Shown here piece by piece: positions 8,151 through 16,363 of a stretch of 40,470 nucleotides of DNA. The notes below the pieces were generated by a model. The model did not search any database, was not told the DNA's origin, and saw nothing but the letters and a program-made list of their open reading frames with translations. The position numbers and the translations under genes are program-made. Source of the DNA: Bacillota bacterium (GTDB taxonomy: Bacteria; Bacillota; Clostridia; Lutisporales; Lutisporaceae). The stretch is taken from assembly GCA_029553855.1 (NCBI GenBank), contig JAKPKE010000109.1, positions 1-40,470 of the forward strand. Direction: 5' to 3'. Position 1 is the first letter of the stretch, and the number at the start of each line of letters is the position of its first letter.

Positions 8151-8687
8151 CTATTTTTTTATAAGATCCATTTGCCTGCGCCTGATACTTATATAGCTGT
8201 TTATATATACCGCCAATGCCACAACCGTTGCCATCACAAACCCATACAACATAATCCGGCCATAGGGCATATCAAGGGCTACAGCTATAATAGCAGTGTA
8301 AAAAGCAATTGTTGAGAGCTTCCCATATCCGTTTGCAGGTACCACTATGTCATGATCGTTGAAAAGAGTAATTGCGCCCAGTACAAGTAAAGTCTCCTTG
8401 ATTACAACAACGGCTATTATCCAGAAGGGTATCTGCCCCCTCATTGTTATACTTGCAAGAACCGTAAAAAGCATCAGTTTATCTGCAAGAGGGTCAAGCA
8501 CTGTTCCCAGCCTCGTAACAAGATTGAACCTGCGGGCTATAAAACCGTCAAGTATGTCGGTGAAGCCTGCAATCGAAAATAGTATTACAGCTATTCCATC
8601 CCCATTTTCCAATGGTGAAAAATAATAGTAAACAAAACCCGGAATCAATAAAAGCCTCGTAATGGTCAACACGTTAGGAGTATTCAT
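8151..8687 (-). CDS. pgsA: CDP-diacylglycerol--glycerol-3-phosphate 3-phosphatidyltransferase
   Basis: A 178-residue integral membrane enzyme that makes phosphatidylglycerophosphate, the committed step to phosphatidylglycerol. The CDP-alcohol phosphatidyltransferase signature is complete: D44, D47-G48, A51-R52, G61, D65 and D69 (segment DILDGFIARRF then GTVLDPLADK). Several hydrophobic segments flank it, and a basic C-terminus (SIRRRQMDLIKK) ends it. Size is typical. The ATG follows GGGAGGTG. It is read on its own toward valS, whose promoter begins immediately after the stop codon. The closest alternative would be another CDP-alcohol transferase such as cardiolipin or phosphatidylserine synthase, but the N-terminal MNTPNVLTITRLLLIP is typical of PgsA. 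Confidence 0.93.
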   Translation of the reverse strand: MNTPNVLTITRLLLIPGFVYYYFSPLENGDGIAVILFSIAGFTDILDGFIARRFNLVTRLGTVLDPLADKLMLFTVLASITMRGQIPFWIIAVVVIKETLLVLGAITLFNDHDIVVPANGYGKLSTIAFYTAIIAVALDMPYGRIMLYGFVMATVVALAVYINSYISIRRRQMDLIKK

Positions 8688-8975
8688 AGCCCACCTCCCA
8701 AAAACAGGTCTTAGTACATACTGTTCTGCTTAAAACTTTTTTACTTTCAATTGCTGCGTATTGTGCTATGTTTTAAACTGCATTATTATATTTCCCACAA
8801 GTAAATTTAAATATCATCAAGTGTACCGGTTAAAATTTGACAGAGCTCAATTCGTGAGATGCTGCATATTCCGCATTTGCAAAAAACAATAAAATGTACT
8901 ATCCCAAAATAAAAAAGCGTGGCATAAAATGAAATAATAGCTCATTATCAATAATAAAATTTTGGGGGGTATTTG

Positions 8976-9992
8976 GTGAGAAAGTATGCCAGATTAATAT
9001 CAATAACAATGATTGCCATTATTGTCTTATCTTCTGTGGCAATGTTTTCTGCCGGCTGCAGCAAAAAAAAACTAACCACTGTCAGGCTTAATGAAGTAGT
9101 GCGTTCTATTTTCTATGCTCCGCATTATGTTGCAATCAACAAGGGCTTTTTTGAAGAGCAGGGCCTGGAAATACAGCTTACTACAGGCCAGGGTGCCGAT
9201 AAGACAATGACCGCATTGCTTTCGGGTCAGTGCGATATAGGTTTTGCCGGTCCTGAGGCTGTTATCTACGTATATAATCAGGGCAAAGAGGACTATGCGG
9301 TAATATTTGCGCAAATTACCCAGTGCGACGGTTCCTTCCTGGTTTCACGGAACAATGAGCCGAATTTCAAATGGGAGAATACAAAAGGAAAGGTGATAAT
9401 CGGAGGAAGGCCCGGAGGAGTACCGGAGATGACCCTTGAATATGTACTGAAGAAGCATGGATTGACACCGGGTAAGGATGTGGAATTAATAACTAATTTG
9501 CAGTTTACGGCTACTGCCGGCGCCTTCAAGGGTGGGACCGGCGACTATGTCGCTTTGTTCGAACCCACAGCCTCAATGCTTGAAAAAGAAAATGCAGGAA
9601 AAATAGTTTCCTCAGTAGGTGAAGAAAGCGGATTAATTTTGTATACGGCATACTTTGCAGCCAAGAGCCGCATTGAGAAGGACCCCGAACTGATACAGAG
9701 GTTTACAAATGCATTTTACAAAGGCCAGCTTTGGGTTCGTGACCATAGCCCGGAGGAAATAGCCAAAGAAATAAAGCCCTTCTTCCCTGATTCGGAAGAT
9801 GATATACTTATTGCAGTTTGTAAAAGGTATAAGGAAATCAATGCCTGGTGTGATCACCCAATCACAAACCCCGAGGCTCTGGAAGGGCTGCAGGCGGTAA
9901 TGGAATCCGCCGGGGAGCTGGATAAAAAGGTGGAGTATGATCAGATTGTGACCCAGGAATTTGCAAAGAAAGCAGTGGAGACAGTAAAGTAA
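8976..9992 (+). CDS. ABC transporter substrate-binding lipoprotein (SsuA/TauA/NMT1-like)
   Basis: A 338-residue periplasmic-type binding protein of the NMT1/SsuA family, tethered to the membrane by a lipobox cysteine (SAGC, residue 28). The mature part starts with TVRLNEVVRSIFYAPHYVAI, then NKGFFEEQGLEIQL, the family's usual opening, followed by GADKTMTALLSGQCDIGFAGPE. Such proteins bind aliphatic sulfonates, taurine, nitrate, riboflavin or pyrimidine precursors; the ligand here cannot be named. GTG at 8976 is chosen because GGGGGG lies six bases upstream; a TTG one codon earlier is too close. The gene is first in an importer operon, and a terminator lies just after it, which would make it more abundant than the ATPase and permease. 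The 288-base region upstream shows no clear promoter. Confidence 0.88.
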   Translation: MRKYARLISITMIAIIVLSSVAMFSAGCSKKKLTTVRLNEVVRSIFYAPHYVAINKGFFEEQGLEIQLTTGQGADKTMTALLSGQCDIGFAGPEAVIYVYNQGKEDYAVIFAQITQCDGSFLVSRNNEPNFKWENTKGKVIIGGRPGGVPEMTLEYVLKKHGLTPGKDVELITNLQFTATAGAFKGGTGDYVALFEPTASMLEKENAGKIVSSVGEESGLILYTAYFAAKSRIEKDPELIQRFTNAFYKGQLWVRDHSPEEIAKEIKPFFPDSEDDILIAVCKRYKEINAWCDHPITNPEALEGLQAVMESAGELDKKVEYDQIVTQEFAKKAVETVK

Positions 9993-9998
9993 CTGTTG

Positions 9999-10025
9999 AA
10001 AAATGCGCTGATGCGCATTTTTTAT
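9999..10025 (+). terminator. Internal terminator after the ABC binding protein
   Basis: AAAATGCGC and GCGCATTTT form a 9-bp stem around TGAT, followed by a T-run. It lies inside the importer operon, between binding protein and ATPase, so it probably acts as a partial terminator that sets subunit ratios. Confidence 0.8.
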
Positions 10026-10096
10026 TTACCTGTTAATCACCAGTGGGAGATTAGATGAATAATATGGAGTTATAAGAACTATCTGGGGGTGTGGCA

Positions 10097-10867
10097 GTGG
10101 ACACGGTAGTGGAGCTGAAAAATGTGACAATGAACTACCATACACTTGACGGTGAAACCCAGGCCATTAGAAATTTATCCCTGGACATAAGAAGAGGAGA
10201 GTTTGTGAGCATTGTAGGCCCCAGCGGCTGCGGCAAGTCTACTTTGCTTTCTCTCATCTCGGGGCTCATAAAATCCTCCACCGGTGAGATTTTGATTAAT
10301 AATGAGCCTGTAAAAGGAATATCAAGCAATGTCGGTTATATGCCTCAAAGGGATCATCTGTTTGAATGGCTCACAATACTCAAGAATACAATCATAGGAC
10401 TTGAAATTCAAAGGAAACTTAACAAAGAAACCCTGAGGAATGCAGAAAGGCTGCTTGAAGAATATGGCCTCGGTGAATTCAAAAATTACTATCCAAAGCA
10501 GCTGTCAGGAGGAATGCGCCAAAGGGCAGCCCTTATCAGAACATTGGCGGTCAACCCGGAAATACTTCTTCTGGATGAGCCTTTTTCGTCTCTTGACTAT
10601 CAGACCAGACTCGCCATTTCCGAGGAAATATGGCTCATAATCAAAAAGGAAGAAAAAACGGCAATCCTTGTAACCCATGACATAGCAGAAGCAGTGTCAA
10701 TGTCGGACAGAGTAATTGTGTTCACCCGGAGACCTGCCGAATTAAAATCAGAGCATGATATCTTACTGACTATCGATGGGCAAAAAACCCCGATAGTCTG
10801 CAGAGAAGCTCCCGAATTCAGGGTCTACTTCAATAAAATATGGAAGGAGCTTGATGTCCATGTCTGA
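10097..10867 (+). CDS. ABC transporter ATP-binding protein (SsuB/TauB-like)
   Basis: About 256 residues, the cytoplasmic ATPase of the importer. In the numbering of the GTG at 10091 the Walker A motif GPSGCGKST is at 43-51, the Q-loop region VGYMPQRD at about 81-88, the signature LSGGMRQ at 138-144, Walker B ILLLDEP at 158-164 and the H-loop histidine at 196 (VTHDIAEA). The sequence YMPQRDHLFEWLTI is typical of the nitrate/sulfonate/taurine import ATPases. Two in-frame GTG codons are possible; the second (10097) is better spaced from GGGGGTG. The gene overlaps the permease start by 14 bases, implying coupled translation. Partners are the binding protein upstream and the permease downstream. 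Confidence 0.93.
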   Translation: MDTVVELKNVTMNYHTLDGETQAIRNLSLDIRRGEFVSIVGPSGCGKSTLLSLISGLIKSSTGEILINNEPVKGISSNVGYMPQRDHLFEWLTILKNTIIGLEIQRKLNKETLRNAERLLEEYGLGEFKNYYPKQLSGGMRQRAALIRTLAVNPEILLLDEPFSSLDYQTRLAISEEIWLIIKKEEKTAILVTHDIAEAVSMSDRVIVFTRRPAELKSEHDILLTIDGQKTPIVCREAPEFRVYFNKIWKELDVHV

Positions 10868-11681
10868 AGAATACATCATTCCCATTACTCAGCACTCGGC
10901 GGAGCATCTGGAATTTATCAGGAAAGAAAGATCGGAGCATAGGGCTGTAATACTGTCGAGGATAATAATACTGGTTGCAATATTTGTTTTTTGGGAAATT
11001 GCAGCAATTATGAAGTGGATAGATCCCTTTATTATGAGCCAGCCTACAAGAATCGCAAAAACCATAGCGGTACTCTCAAGGGACGGCTCCTTATTCCTGC
11101 ATACGGGGATTACAATTTATGAAACCGTCATAGGCTTCCTATCCGGTACAATATTAGGTACTTTTATTGCCGTTATTCTTTGGTGGTCAAGGTTTACTGC
11201 CAGAATCCTGGACCCTTACCTGGTAGTATTCAATGCATTGCCCAAAACGGCTTTAGGACCGATCATACTTGTATGGATCGGCGGAACCGCCGGTTCAATT
11301 ATAGTTATGGCCCTTCTCCTATCTATTATTGTGACCATACTTAATGTTTACCAGTCCTTCAAGAACTGCGATGAGGATAAAATAAAACTACTTAAAACCT
11401 TTGGAGCCACTAAAGCGCAAATACTCAGAAAAGTAGTGCTTCCGTCCAGTATCCCCGATATAATATCAACCCTTAAAATAAATGTAGGCATGTCCCTTGT
11501 AGGTGTAATCGTAGGGGAGTTTCTTGTATCAAGTGCAGGCCTCGGATACCTTATTATATATGGGGGCCAGGTATTTAAAATGGATCTGGTAATGACCAGC
11601 GTTATTATACTCGCCGTGACTGCAGCATTGATGTATCTGTCGGTGGCATGGGTAGAGAAAAAATATATAAAAATGCGATAA
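10854..11681 (+). CDS. ABC transporter permease (SsuC/TauC-like)
   Basis: About 275 residues, an inner-membrane permease of the binding-protein-dependent transport family. After a charged N-terminus there are about six hydrophobic segments (first ILSRIIILVAIFVFWEIAAI). The cytoplasmic coupling loop with the EAA motif is seen as LLKTFGATKAQILRKVVLPS followed by SIPDIISTLKINVG. This domain docks on the ATPase. ATG codons at 10854 and 10860 are both possible after AAGGAG; the first is taken. The gene ends in a strong hairpin that overlaps its stop codon. Together with the two upstream genes it forms a complete importer without an accessory enzyme, so the substrate stays open. Confidence 0.92.
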   Translation: MSMSEEYIIPITQHSAEHLEFIRKERSEHRAVILSRIIILVAIFVFWEIAAIMKWIDPFIMSQPTRIAKTIAVLSRDGSLFLHTGITIYETVIGFLSGTILGTFIAVILWWSRFTARILDPYLVVFNALPKTALGPIILVWIGGTAGSIIVMALLLSIIVTILNVYQSFKNCDEDKIKLLKTFGATKAQILRKVVLPSSIPDIISTLKINVGMSLVGVIVGEFLVSSAGLGYLIIYGGQVFKMDLVMTSVIILAVTAALMYLSVAWVEKKYIKMR

Positions 11682-11702
11682 AAGCGGCCTTCCGCCGCTT
11701 TT
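11680..11702. terminator. Bidirectional terminator between importer and HAD genes
   Basis: AAAAGCGGC and GCCGCTTTT form a stem of 9 bp around CTTCC, with A and T runs on both sides, so it can stop the importer operon and the convergent sfsA-phosphatase transcript. Confidence 0.85.
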
Positions 11703-12340
11703 CACTTTGTTATGATATTATATAAATCCTCAGTGTTATGTACTATGTAATCAGCCGATACATCATCCCCCTGAAAGCCATGAGCCACACTCCATTTTAC
11801 AAGGGCGGTCTTTACATTTGCCCCATGGGCGCAGTGAATATCAAAGACGCTGTCCCCTACCATTATTGCCTCCGATGGATGTGCCCCAAGAAGCTCCAGT
11901 GCTTTTATTACCGGAGCCGGATTCGGCTTATGCAGCTCCGTATCCTCAAGGGCAAGGAAAACATCAAAGTATTTCCTGATATCAAATAATTCAAGGCCCA
12001 TAAGGGCTACCTTCCTTCTTTTGGAGGTAACAATGGCAAGGATACGGCCATTTTCCACAAGCTTATCCAAAAGCTCCTGAATACCCTCAAATATGGTAAC
12101 TGTATCGTTATGACGCAGTTCATTATACTCAATATACGTCTTAAACAGCTCATCCGCCCTGTCTCCCGAGTATCTTCCCAATGTTTCTATCAGGGGTTCT
12201 CCGAAACACCTCAGTATTTCCTGTTCGCTGACATCCAGGCCAAGGCAGGTTTTGTACGTATATTTGAACGAATCCAATATCAGCCTGTTTGTGTCTATTA
12301 AAGTTCCATCAAGGTCAAAAAGTGCATATCTGAATCCCAT
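11702..12340 (-). CDS. HAD-family phosphatase, PpaX/phosphoglycolate phosphatase-like
   Basis: A 212-residue cytosolic hydrolase of the haloacid dehalogenase superfamily, subfamily with an alpha-helical cap. Motif I is D9-L-D-G-T13, motif II VTSKRR at about 103-108, motif III the lysine in HKPNP, and motif IV GDSVFDI. The cap (residues 20-85) and the phrase LEDTELHKPNPAPVIKALELL are very close to pyrophosphatase PpaX, which degrades pyrophosphate from HPr-Ser-P dephosphorylation in Firmicutes. Phosphoglycolate phosphatase is the main alternative and cannot be separated by sequence alone. The ATG has GGGAGGAAACCT upstream. It lies about 86 bases after sfsA on the same strand and probably shares its transcript. 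Confidence 0.82.
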   Translation of the reverse strand: MGFRYALFDLDGTLIDTNRLILDSFKYTYKTCLGLDVSEQEILRCFGEPLIETLGRYSGDRADELFKTYIEYNELRHNDTVTIFEGIQELLDKLVENGRILAIVTSKRRKVALMGLELFDIRKYFDVFLALEDTELHKPNPAPVIKALELLGAHPSEAIMVGDSVFDIHCAHGANVKTALVKWSVAHGFQGDDVSADYIVHNTEDLYNIITK

Positions 12341-12426
12341 AGGTTTCCTCCCTCAGTTTATTATTTGCATGAACGAGTCCACTGCCACTATAGACGGAAA
12401 CATCTCCGCGCCCTGTTACATATTTT

Positions 12427-13131
12427 CTATAAAATAACCTCGACCTTTTTATTTATCACTATTTCTTGCCTTGATACCCTGCAGTCATAAGAAAGGACTT
12501 CCACTCCGCTGTCCCCGGCCGCTGTCAAAGCCTCCGCAAACTGACTGTCCATTAGCCTGTTCGCCATAAAATTCCTGGTGCCTTCCATTTGGACAAGGAA
12601 AATCACTGCCGCCCTATAACCTTCTTTACGAGCATCCGACAATTCCCTTAAATGTCTTGCGCCTCTTTCCGTAGGAGCGTCAGGGAACATAGCAATTCCA
12701 TCCTTCTCAAGGGTGACTCCTTTTACTTCAATATAGCAGGAATCGCTTTTTTCGGCAAACTCCGTTTTCTTCAATAACAAATCAAACCTGCTGCTTTGGT
12801 AATATGCTTCCCTTTTTACATATCCATAACTTCCTATTTCTTCTATCATGCCTTTTTTTAGCGCTTCTTCAACTATTTTGTTCGGCGCTTGGGAGTCTAT
12901 GGACACAAGTCGGTCCCCTTTATAAACCATTATCATTTCATAGGGTGTCTTCCTGGTATTGCTCTCCCTTACCTCGATAATTATACGGGCTCCAGCAATC
13001 AGGAGTTCCCTGCAGCGGCCTGTATTCGGTATGTGAAGCAATTCTTTCCTGCCTTTTATCTCTGCAATCCCTTCGAATCTGTTCAGCCGTTCTATAAAAA
13101 TTCCTTCTATTGTATTATTTGGTATTTTCAT
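12427..13131 (-). CDS. sfsA: DNA/RNA nuclease SfsA family protein
   Basis: A 234-residue protein of the SfsA family, named from sugar fermentation stimulation in E. coli and structurally related to nucleases. Conserved family elements are HIPNTGRCRELLIAGA (about 33-48), SRFDLLL, YIEVKGVTLEKDGIAMFPDA and PTERGARHLREL. The D, E and K residues of the FDLL...EVKG pair fit a PD-(D/E)xK-type active site, which is the basis of the nuclease annotation. The ATG at 13131 is preceded by AAGGAG at six bases; an ATG eight codons upstream has no such site. A promoter with an extended -10 lies upstream, in the region shared with the divergent small acidic protein. Confidence 0.92.
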   Translation of the reverse strand: MKIPNNTIEGIFIERLNRFEGIAEIKGRKELLHIPNTGRCRELLIAGARIIIEVRESNTRKTPYEMIMVYKGDRLVSIDSQAPNKIVEEALKKGMIEEIGSYGYVKREAYYQSSRFDLLLKKTEFAEKSDSCYIEVKGVTLEKDGIAMFPDAPTERGARHLRELSDARKEGYRAAVIFLVQMEGTRNFMANRLMDSQFAEALTAAGDSGVEVLSYDCRVSRQEIVINKKVEVIL

Positions 13132-13181
13132 CTTGTACTCCTTGCAAGCTGTCATTAATACGGTTAAAATAACTATATAGA

Positions 13182-13210
13182 ATTATAACATAATTGTATT
13201 AAGATGTTCA
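13182..13210 (-). promoter_or_regulatory. Promoter of sfsA
   Basis: The minus strand has TGAACA (13205-13210), 17 bases, then TATAAT (13182-13187) preceded by TGT, giving an extended -10. Confidence 0.5.
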
Positions 13211-13245
13211 GAAAAATAACAATCATGAATGTGAGGATTCAGTAT

Positions 13246-13686
13246 ATGAGTCAGACTATGGATAAATATAACGTACTTGTGCTTATGGAAAAAGATAGGG
13301 ATACAGGATTCTTTACCCAGACTGTAGATTCGTACAGGATTGAAGCCGGAATAGAATTTATAGAAAACGCATACCTGCTGGAAGAAGATGAAGAATACTT
13401 CATATACCTTACTCTGACAACAGCAGATGTGGAGGATTATCAGTACTACGGCATATATGATATGTACGACGAGGAAATCTACAGCGCATTTGATATTGAG
13501 GTGCTTGACGGCTCAGGGGAATATAACCCCAGGTGGATTGTAAAGCTGAAATATCCCGAAGACCGAAGCAAAACAGAGCAGCTTATCAATCGGCTGGTTG
13601 AAGCTCATATTGCCGAATTGCAGAGGATACTCCCTCTTGTAGAAAATAACAAAGATAAGTATATGGAAGCGGAAAAAGAAAAGTAA
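13246..13686 (+). CDS. Small acidic protein, possibly DUF6762
   Basis: A 146-residue acidic cytosolic protein that I cannot assign with certainty; it resembles the DUF6762 hypothetical proteins of Clostridia. It has no signal peptide or membrane segment. The middle is rich in aspartate, glutamate and tyrosine (EEDEEYFIYLTLTTADVEDY and YGIYDMYDEEIY), followed by a positively charged stretch and a C-terminal helix. An ORF can be opened from 13204, but the ATG at 13246 follows GTGAGG and is the better start. It diverges from sfsA and ends in a strong terminator shared with the TRAP permease gene. No function is proposed. Confidence 0.75.
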   Translation: MSQTMDKYNVLVLMEKDRDTGFFTQTVDSYRIEAGIEFIENAYLLEEDEEYFIYLTLTTADVEDYQYYGIYDMYDEEIYSAFDIEVLDGSGEYNPRWIVKLKYPEDRSKTEQLINRLVEAHIAELQRILPLVENNKDKYMEAEKEK

Positions 13687-13711
13687 AAATGCGTCTTCCG
13701 ACGCATTTTTG
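13685..13711. terminator. Bidirectional terminator
   Basis: AAAAATGCGTC and GACGCATTTTT form an 11-bp stem around TTCC between the convergent acidic-protein and TRAP permease genes; A and T runs lie on both sides. Confidence 0.88.
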
Positions 13712-15664
13712 TTATGCATTAGCTGCTGCAGGCTTCTTGTATTTGAACCACTGGTAAGCTACCCCAAGTCCAATTATTGCAATGCCTATCAAGTCTGTAT
13801 ACAGTCCCGGGTCAATAAGGAAAAGACCTCCGGCCATAAACAATACTCTGAGCAGCGGGTTGACCTTTCCCATTAAGTAGCCTTGCATAGCCACCCCTAT
13901 ACCAACCATGCCTATCAAGGATGTAACGGTTATTTGTACTATTTCAAACCCTGTTGTATTAATGAGCAGCAACTGAGGATTTATAACAAACATATACGGT
14001 ATCAAAAATGCCGCTATGGCAAGCTTACTCGCATTAATACCCGTTTTTATCGGATCGCTCTTTGCTATTGCGGAACCCGCAAAAGCAGCAAGAGCAACCG
14101 GCGGTGTTATATCAGCTATTATTCCGAAATAGAAAACAAACATGTGGGCTGTCAGTACATTTACTCCCAACTTTAAAAGTGCCGGTGCTGCTATTGTAGA
14201 AGTTATTATATAGTTTGCGGTTGTTGGAGCTCCCATTCCAAGTATAAGGGAGGATATCATCGTAAGCACCAAAGTCGGCAAAAGCTTGCCTCCCGCCAAT
14301 GCAACAAGCCCGTTACCCATCTTGAGACCCAATCCCGTAAGCGTCACAGTTCCCACGATAATACCTGCACAGGCACAGGCAATTGCAACGCCCAATGCAC
14401 CTTTCGCCCCTGTTTCCAATGCTTCCAGCAATGTCCCTAGGTTCATTCTTGTTTCTTTTTTTACTGCGCCCACCAATATTGAAGAATATATTCCGTAAAG
14501 AGCAGCTTTAATCGGTGTGGTCCCGCTCATAAGCATATAGATTATGACAAATATGGGTGCAAACAGGTACCACCTTTCTTTCAGCACCTTCCCCAGCTTG
14601 GGAAGTTTTGACGCCTCAACTCCCTTAAGTCCCGTCTTCCTTGCCTCCAGATCGACCATAATCCATATTCCGCTGAAATACAGCAATGCAGGTATTATTG
14701 CCGATTTTGCAATGGTTCCGTATGGAATCCCTATAAACTCGGACATCAGGAATGCCGCTGCTCCCATTATTGGGGGCATTATCTGACCGCCCGTGGAAGC
14801 AGCCGCCTCAACAGCACCTGCAAACTCGGGCTTGTAACCCAGACTTTTCATCAAAGGAATTGTAAAGCTTCCCGTGCCTACGGTGTTTGCAACCGAGCTT
14901 CCCGAAATGGTTCCCGTAAGAGCACTGCTAAGTACTGCAACTTTGGCCGGGCCTCCTATCGATTTCCCCGCAATGGCATTGGCCAAATCTATGAAAAACT
15001 TGCCAATTCCCGTCTTATCCAGGAAAGCCCCGAACAGTATAAATAAAAATATGAATGTTGATGACACGCCTATGGGAGTCCCAAGTATTCCTTCGGTTGT
15101 GTAATACATGTGGCTTACTATTCTACCTATGGAGTAGCCTCTGTGGTTGAGAAACCCCGGAAGAAATGCACCAAATTTGCCATACAGCAAAAATGTGCTC
15201 GAAATAATGACAATCGGGAGACCTACTACCCTTCTTGCCGCCTCCAGTACAAAAAGCACCGCAAGTATAGCCACAAATATATCAAGGCTGTTCTGCTCCC
15301 CGGCTCTCATAATCAGGGCATGGTAGTTGAAGGTAATATAGAGTCCCACAAATCCTGAAATAACGGCTAAGCTTATATCTATCCAATGCATCTTATTTTT
15401 AGGCATTTTATCATTGAGCGGATACAGCAAAAATGTCAGTACAAAGGCAAAGGCAACGTGAACGGACCTTTGCAGCTGTGCGGGAAGCACACCGAAAATA
15501 GCGGTATATAACTGAAAAACCGAAAACATTATTGCCAATGCAGTGACTATCTTTAACTGCATTCCCGAAAGTTTTCTGTAATTTGACTCTTTATCATATT
15601 TTGCCATAATCTCGTCCAGGTCCAATTCCTGAACTTGTTCTTTAAGAATTTTGTCCTTATCCAT
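13712..15664 (-). CDS. TRAP transporter permease, fused 4TM/12TM subunits
   Basis: A 650-residue, highly hydrophobic membrane protein combining the small (DctQ-like) and large (DctM-like) TRAP subunits, as usual in TAXI-type systems. Residues to about 30 are cytoplasmic and charged. The DctM part has the family-defining stretch GTISGSSVANTVGTGSFTIP followed by EAAASTGGQIMPPIMGAAAF, and a second half with LILGMGAPTTANYII and ITPPVALAAFAGSAIAKSDP. Uptake is driven by an ion gradient. The ATG at 15664 follows AGGAGGG; the 30 codons upstream in frame are spacer DNA. It is the last gene of the set TAXI protein, DUF1850, permease. The substrate is unknown; organic acids or amino acids are the usual range. 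Confidence 0.95.
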   Translation of the reverse strand: MDKDKILKEQVQELDLDEIMAKYDKESNYRKLSGMQLKIVTALAIMFSVFQLYTAIFGVLPAQLQRSVHVAFAFVLTFLLYPLNDKMPKNKMHWIDISLAVISGFVGLYITFNYHALIMRAGEQNSLDIFVAILAVLFVLEAARRVVGLPIVIISSTFLLYGKFGAFLPGFLNHRGYSIGRIVSHMYYTTEGILGTPIGVSSTFIFLFILFGAFLDKTGIGKFFIDLANAIAGKSIGGPAKVAVLSSALTGTISGSSVANTVGTGSFTIPLMKSLGYKPEFAGAVEAAASTGGQIMPPIMGAAAFLMSEFIGIPYGTIAKSAIIPALLYFSGIWIMVDLEARKTGLKGVEASKLPKLGKVLKERWYLFAPIFVIIYMLMSGTTPIKAALYGIYSSILVGAVKKETRMNLGTLLEALETGAKGALGVAIACACAGIIVGTVTLTGLGLKMGNGLVALAGGKLLPTLVLTMISSLILGMGAPTTANYIITSTIAAPALLKLGVNVLTAHMFVFYFGIIADITPPVALAAFAGSAIAKSDPIKTGINASKLAIAAFLIPYMFVINPQLLLINTTGFEIVQITVTSLIGMVGIGVAMQGYLMGKVNPLLRVLFMAGGLFLIDPGLYTDLIGIAIIGLGVAYQWFKYKKPAAANA

Positions 15665-15780
15665 AAAATCCCTCCTTTTCCCGGATAATGAATCAGTCTT
15701 CAACCGCTGGTCACCAGTCTCCGGCGTTATAACTATAACTATTAATCGATGCAAAAAGTCCTAAATACCTGCCTGTAATT

Positions 15781-15804
15781 GTCGCCATGCTCCTTCAGAA
15801 TGAC
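15781..15804. repeat. Possible fragment of a dispersed intergenic repeat
   Basis: The minus strand reads GTCATTCTGAAGGAGCATGG then CGAC. I recall similar GTCATTCTGA...GGAGC..GGCGAC words as dispersed intergenic repeats in clostridial genomes, usually before coding-like remnants. Only one copy is present here, so this rests on memory. Confidence 0.25.
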
Positions 15805-15805
15805 A

Positions 15806-16318
15806 TCACTTTTTAGGTTTATCATTTATTAAATACTTAATCAGTTCAAAAGGTGTAACCTTGGATACACTGAAAAAAGCGGGATTCTGTGGTTCAATAA
15901 GCTCTGAAAGCTTCATGCTCATATCCTTGTAGCTCAGAGTATGATCCGCATAGGTTCCCACTAAGTAGGCAAAGCACTCCAGCTCCCTGTCGATATTCTC
16001 AATCTGGACAAGCCCTTTTTCTATTGTAACTTTCTGTTTGCCTGATGCGTCAAATTCCGGCATACCTGCGCCATATGAATAGAAAGTAGTCTTATATACT
16101 ATGAATTTTTTCCCCTGTATCTTAATAAATTCATTTACGGGAGTACGGTTGACAGAATGTCTGAAACTTACCGTAAATTCCTTCACATTGTCAATATCGT
16201 CAATATAGACTATCTTCCCTGTTTTACCGTTGGAAATTGTGAATTTGTCAAACATCGGTACATTCAAGAGCAATATGATCGATATTATAACGATGACTGT
16301 AAATACATAGCTTTTCAT
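15806..16318 (-). CDS. DUF1850 domain protein of the TAXI-TRAP cluster
   Basis: A 170-residue membrane-anchored protein of the DUF1850 family. Residues 4-19 form one membrane segment, and the rest is extracytoplasmic. The family motif SFRHSVNRTPVNEFI (about 50-64) is clear, followed by YKTTFYSYGAGMPEF. DUF1850 proteins are regularly encoded beside TAXI-type TRAP transporters, as here, where the gene sits between the binding protein and the permease; a role in assembly or substrate handling is inferred from that association only. The ATG has no good ribosome binding site, and a stable hairpin lies right in front of it, so it is probably made at a low level compared with the binding protein. 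Confidence 0.87.
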   Translation of the reverse strand: MKSYVFTVIVIISIILLLNVPMFDKFTISNGKTGKIVYIDDIDNVKEFTVSFRHSVNRTPVNEFIKIQGKKFIVYKTTFYSYGAGMPEFDASGKQKVTIEKGLVQIENIDRELECFAYLVGTYADHTLSYKDMSMKLSELIEPQNPAFFSVSKVTPFELIKYLINDKPKK

Positions 16319-16327
16319 AATAAAGAA

Positions 16328-16353
16328 GCCGGACCGGATATTTCCAGTCCGGC
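16328..16353 (-). terminator. Intercistronic hairpin after the TAXI protein
   Basis: GCCGGAC pairs with GTCCGGC, extended by GGA/TCC around AATA, followed by TTCTTTATT. The stem is strong and the T-run only moderate, so partial termination or mRNA 3'-end protection of the binding-protein message is likely. Confidence 0.6.
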
Positions 16354-16363
16354 AGCCTCCAAA

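Noticed and set aside
8837-8842. TTGACA upstream of the ABC binding protein gene
   Set aside because: No acceptable -10 box lies 16-18 bases downstream, so I did not call a promoter.
15665-15754. Upstream extension of the TRAP permease frame
   Set aside because: The extra 30 residues (with TPETGDQRLKTD) look like translated spacer DNA. The ATG at 15664 has a perfect AGGAGGG site.
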